Shown here: positions 24,501-26,778 of the stretch, piece after piece
Layout: each line of letters opens with the position of its first letter
Position numbering within the stretch: position 1 is the first letter of the stretch
NCBI RefSeq assembly: GCF_030825785.1
Contig: NZ_JAPJPG010000019.1
Coordinates: 1 to 26,778, forward strand
Length of the DNA stretch: 26,778 nt
Reading direction: 5' to 3'
Source: Anaerococcus sp.
GTDB taxonomy: Bacteria; Bacillota; Clostridia; Tissierellales; Peptoniphilaceae
The notes under the pieces: generated by a model
Told to the model about the DNA's origin: nothing
Databases searched by the model: none
What the model saw: only the letters and a program-made list of their open reading frames with translations
Program-made: the position numbers and the translations under genes

Positions 24501-25670
24501 ATAGATATATTTGATATCTGTCCTATCCAATATCCAGCTGATGATGGAAGTGGAGATATTAAGACAACTCATTTCACCTACAATATGATGCACGAAACCC
24601 TCCTAAAGCTTGACCTTCTAGGTCACGATGTTCCATCAATAATTAGGGCCTTACAGGACTTAACGGGAACCAATCCCCTAGAGATTACTATGGGAGATCC
24701 TTTAGTTATGAAGATATTTTCTTCTACAGAAAGTCTTGATATCAAGCATGACTTTTCCAATAATGAAATCGGAACCTTGGGCATACCTGAATTTGGTACA
24801 AACTTCGTAAGGTCCATGCTTAAGGATACCTTCCCAACCAAGTTTTCGGAGATGACAAGAATTTCTGGCCTATCTCACGGAACTGACGTGTGGCTTAACA
24901 ATGCCCAAGAACTTGTAAGAAATGGGACAGCTGGCTTTGACGAGATTATCTCTACCCGTGATGATATAATGAACGCCCTTATCCAGCAGGGTCTAGATAA
25001 GAAAAAGTCTTTCTCTATAATGGAGAAGGTGAGGAAGGGTAAGCCTCTTTCTGATGAAATCTTAGATTATATGAGAGAAAATGGGGTGCCGGAATGGTAT
25101 ATTGAGTCTTGTCTTAAGATCCAATATCTTTTCCCTAAGGCCCATGCTGTTGCCTATTGCTTAATGAGTTACAGGATTGCCTACTACAAGGTATACTTCC
25201 CTGAAGCCTTCTATGCTACCTACTTCAATACCAAGATCAACGACTTCAAGTACTCTACAATTATAAGGGGACTAGAAAGTATTCAAAAAGCCCTAAAGGA
25301 AGTTGAGGGAAGCTTTGATCTTTCTCAAAGAGATAAGCAAATAAGAACTGTCTTTGAAGTAGCTGAAGAGATGGCAGCAAGGGAGATTAAGCTTGAAAAG
25401 GCAGATATCTACAAGTCAGATGCGAAGAAGTTCCTCCTAAGTGATAGGAAGGGCTACATCCTACCACCTCTTTCTGCAGTTGATGATATAAGTGAAGCAA
25501 TGGCTATTGATATTGTAAAGGAAAGAGAAAAAGGCGAATTTATTTCCTTAGAAGATCTCAAAACAAGAACTTCAGTAAACAAAAACGCCATAAACAGCCT
25601 CAAATCCTTGGGCATAATTGACGGTATCCAAGAGAAAAACCAGATGTCTTTGTTTGATGGGATGTTTTAA
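21573..25670 (+). CDS. polC: DNA polymerase III alpha subunit, PolC type
   Basis: This is the main replicative polymerase of low-GC Gram-positives. The 1365 residues are somewhat shorter than the roughly 1430-1460 usual, mainly at the N-terminus, where an acidic linker (about 66-135) follows a reduced N-terminal domain. The OB fold is about 160-245. The DEDDh proofreading exonuclease is inserted in the PHP region (FDLETTG with D353 and E355, then HHRASDDARA). The polymerase part has GSRGSVGSSF, a zinc pair starting CPNC (835-838), the catalytic PDIDLNF (D889, D891), QHPGGLIVVP and LDLLGHD. The PHP domain is stripped of ligands: ELEVHT for ELHxH, GITDTAT for ITDHA, and ATGAVRYL for ATGNVHYL. 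The start at 21573 lies inside ispG with a weak AGAAG ribosome site. Confidence 0.96.
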   Translation: MRIDLHNLIDVKEGSFFVVEAIYFTKTNILSLEIESDSYNFTREEREKLYDYFSFVSLEINVRRKEVEEENVSDNDEVDALEETSPSNTQDEEKVREDTPLSETERLIKEREARVQDAIDFTIQNREEEKKEEIHVENINFGRKIKEDVIDIRDLYERKGVNSTLIGKVYGLDVFETKGGYFIYTFDLEDKTDAISCKIFANAKNNYKLETLGEGSEVMVEGVLNYDDYAHEDVFTVNGMVDAILGKRTDTALDKRIELEVHTKMTNLDGFVDNKELVSTLKNWKMGAVGITDTATLQGLPDLYEALSKEGIRMLPGAELLLVEDELRVLTNLSDREVSEIKNIEEESFVVFDLETTGLSRYKDRITEIGACRVEGGKITEIYNELVNPEMVIPEKIIEITGITNEMVKDCPTIEDILPGFLDFCKDSILVGQNTDFDVGFIRENCHRMGIDFNPIYLDTLPMARALFSDMKKFSLDKIARKLEIPAFNHHRASDDARATAQIFIKMFKMIMEEEGINLSTINKLKSHWPKSKHEYFSATVYAKDKVGLKNLYQLISESRMKYFNTEAKTPISVLEKYREGLLVGSGSDEGILFSYLQNERNKKDLNRIRDLFDFYQMAPLGIYNDMVNKGKIRDFDQVRQINKRILDFAKEDNKLAVATGAVRYLEKDDYILRNILHKGQYFRYHEDEPLYYFRTTKEMMDDFSYLNPIDAEDVVIRNPRKIVDMIEDIRPIPKGTFPPKIEGSDKELRDTCFAKAHSIYGDPLPKIVEDRLNRELNSIISNGYAVLYIIAKKLVGKSNEDGYLVGSRGSVGSSFAATMADITEVNPLSPHYVCPNCKHSEFFEEDLLGAGIDYPDKACPDCGTMMRKDGHNIPFEVFLGFEGDKEPDIDLNFAGEYQPTIHKYTEVLFGEGKVFRAGTIGAIQDNTAFGYIKKYSEDYQVEFTNAQIRKIQRGLKDVKRTTGQHPGGLIVVPDDIDIFDICPIQYPADDGSGDIKTTHFTYNMMHETLLKLDLLGHDVPSIIRALQDLTGTNPLEITMGDPLVMKIFSSTESLDIKHDFSNNEIGTLGIPEFGTNFVRSMLKDTFPTKFSEMTRISGLSHGTDVWLNNAQELVRNGTAGFDEIISTRDDIMNALIQQGLDKKKSFSIMEKVRKGKPLSDEILDYMRENGVPEWYIESCLKIQYLFPKAHAVAYCLMSYRIAYYKVYFPEAFYATYFNTKINDFKYSTIIRGLESIQKALKEVEGSFDLSQRDKQIRTVFEVAEEMAAREIKLEKADIYKSDAKKFLLSDRKGYILPPLSAVDDISEAMAIDIVKEREKGEFISLEDLKTRTSVNKNAINSLKSLGIIDGIQEKNQMSLFDGMF

Positions 25671-25706
25671 AATTTAAACTTATAGTAAAAATAAAAAAAG
25701 CAAAGT

Positions 25707-25741
25707 AAAATAGGGACCATGAAGCGGTAAGTCCCTATTTT
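25707..25741. terminator. Bidirectional terminator between polC and the VWA gene
   Basis: AAAATAGGGAC (25707-25717) and GTCCCTATTTT (25731-25741) are a perfect 11-base stem around a 13-base loop, A-rich to the left and T-rich to the right. It serves both converging genes and overlaps the stop codon of the - strand gene. Confidence 0.92.
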
Positions 25742-26778
25742 ATTTCTTTAACAATTCTTTTTTGATAAGTCTTGTGGCGAGGCTTGCTAAATGATTTAGA
25801 TCCTTTACCTGATAGAAACTATTGTAATAAAGATAGGTCGCATTAGAAGCCTTGTCTTTGTGGATTAGGGCACAGGTCTTGATATTTTTTCTCCTAAGCT
25901 TATCTAGCTCTTCCTTAGTGTCCTTAAGGGCAGCCTCTTCCTTGTAGGCTTTGTTTGGACTAAGGCCTTCTTTTATTAGAGGTCTTAGGTCGCTGGGACT
26001 CGCATCGGTTAGGATTAACAGGAGGTGGTCCTTTAATTTTCTTTGAGGAATCAAAGAAGCGTAGCTTCTAAAGGCAAGACCGTCTCTATTAAAGCCCAGG
26101 CTCTTATAAGAAAATATCCTAGCATCATCAGTTTCTTCATCAAAGTCCTTTAAGATAGTAAGGACAGTGTAGTCAGAAATGGTGCTATAAGTTATGACTC
26201 TGTGGCTGATTTTGTTTTTGGACAAGGCCCTAGATAATATATAGGCCTCGGTTGCTACAAGCTCTTGATCGTACAAAAGAGAAGCTGACCCATCGAGAAG
26301 GATATCAAGGGTGTAATCTCCCTTCTTATCAAAAGATTTCCTAGTAAAAATCTTATTGTAGTTAGGTATTTGACTTTTCCATGCAAGATTTGGACTGAGA
26401 TTACCAGTCTTAGCCAATTGGCAATCCTTATCCTCGGTCGACTTAAGGGATAGGTTAATGGATTTGGAGAGATTTTTGATAATTCTTTCATAAAAGTTTT
26501 CTTTATTTTTGTAAAAATTCAGATTACTTTCCCTAGCCTTTGAGTTTAATTCATTTATTTTGTCAGAATTTGCTTTAGCTATACCCTTGGTGAAGAAAAT
26601 CTTGGATTTCTTGTGTTTATCTTTGGCATAGATTTGATTTATCAAATTCTCCTTTTCTTCTGAATATAAAGACTTTCCGAAAGTTTCTTCTATATACGTT
26701 CTCTTGGAATTTTTTCTTTTAATTAAGAAATTATCTATAGGATTTAGCTTTTTACTATTATTATTTTTAAAAATATTT
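25740..26778 (-). CDS. VWA-domain protein, NorD/CobT-like C-terminal part (partial)
   Basis: The reading frame stays open to the window edge, beyond the TTG at 26645 that could look like a start, so at least 345 residues belong to it and the N-terminus is missing. The C-terminal half is a von Willebrand A domain. Its MIDAS is complete or nearly so: LLDGSAS (DxSxS), a middle loop FNRDGLAFR, and LTDASPSD. The preceding region is basic and lysine/asparagine-rich. The layout resembles NorD/CobT-type VWA proteins that work with a MoxR/NorQ AAA+ ATPase to insert metals or remodel complexes. Such a partner would lie upstream, outside the window. Function is not inferable further. Confidence 0.8.
   Translation of the reverse strand, partial: NIFKNNNSKKLNPIDNFLIKRKNSKRTYIEETFGKSLYSEEKENLINQIYAKDKHKKSKIFFTKGIAKANSDKINELNSKARESNLNFYKNKENFYERIIKNLSKSINLSLKSTEDKDCQLAKTGNLSPNLAWKSQIPNYNKIFTRKSFDKKGDYTLDILLDGSASLLYDQELVATEAYILSRALSKNKISHRVITYSTISDYTVLTILKDFDEETDDARIFSYKSLGFNRDGLAFRSYASLIPQRKLKDHLLLILTDASPSDLRPLIKEGLSPNKAYKEEAALKDTKEELDKLRRKNIKTCALIHKDKASNATYLYYNSFYQVKDLNHLASLATRLIKKELLKK

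Noticed and set aside
26646..26778. TTG at 26645 as the true start of the VWA gene (AAGGAG before it)
   Set aside because: The frame continues without stops to the window edge with plausible protein sequence (TFGKSLYSEEKENL), so a longer protein is more likely.

Overview
This AT-rich window reads as chromosome of a low-GC Gram-positive anaerobe. The signs are PolC-type DNA polymerase, a tRNA-Ser T-box ahead of serS, many Shine-Dalgarno AGGAG sites, secreted wall hydrolases, an OatA-type O-acetyltransferase and an NPKTG surface anchor. From protein flavour I infer a Tissierellales/Peptoniphilaceae member such as Anaerococcus; this is inference, not a database result. Nearly everything is housekeeping plus cell-envelope genes. 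There is no phage, CRISPR array or intact mobile element.

Left part (1-7.2 kb, mostly + strand). The window opens on the last codons of a probable cation P-type ATPase and its terminator. Next comes a decayed IS30-family transposase on the - strand. A secreted GH25 muramidase with a Cpl-7-type wall-binding repeat follows, then a YdbC/PC4-like ssDNA-binding protein. An operon of cysteine desulfurase, mnmA (tRNA 2-thiouridine) and a secreted class-A-beta-lactamase-fold serine hydrolase comes next. Then there is a surface protein with two DUF3221-like repeats and an NPKTG anchor, and a 5'-truncated remnant of diaminopimelate dehydrogenase.

Middle (7.4-14 kb). DUF1294 (+) converges on a two-gene - strand operon: an ECF-transporter S component (probably pantothenate) and a type III pantothenate kinase with several altered motif residues, behind a structured leader. 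An OatA-like acyltransferase/SGNH protein (-) is divergent from T-box-controlled serS (+). A hairpin-rich intergenic region separates serS from exoA (-).

Right part (14-26.8 kb, + strand). An rluA-like pseudouridine synthase, whose -10 box sits so close to the ATG that it may be leaderless, is followed by overlapping comM/yifB and a GspE/PilB-type ATPase. A gap with an 89-nt nested hairpin follows. The envelope/isoprenoid operon is uppS-cdsA-rseP-ispG-polC, with no dxr between cdsA and rseP. The window ends inside a VWA-domain protein on the - strand.

The most unusual observations are: an acidic motif shared directly after the signal peptides of two unrelated secreted enzymes; a PolC whose PHP metal ligands are lost while exonuclease and polymerase residues are kept; a motif-degenerate CoaX still coupled to its presumed transporter; two structured RNAs or leaders I cannot assign; and a dyad covering the promoter of the sulfur-trafficking operon.
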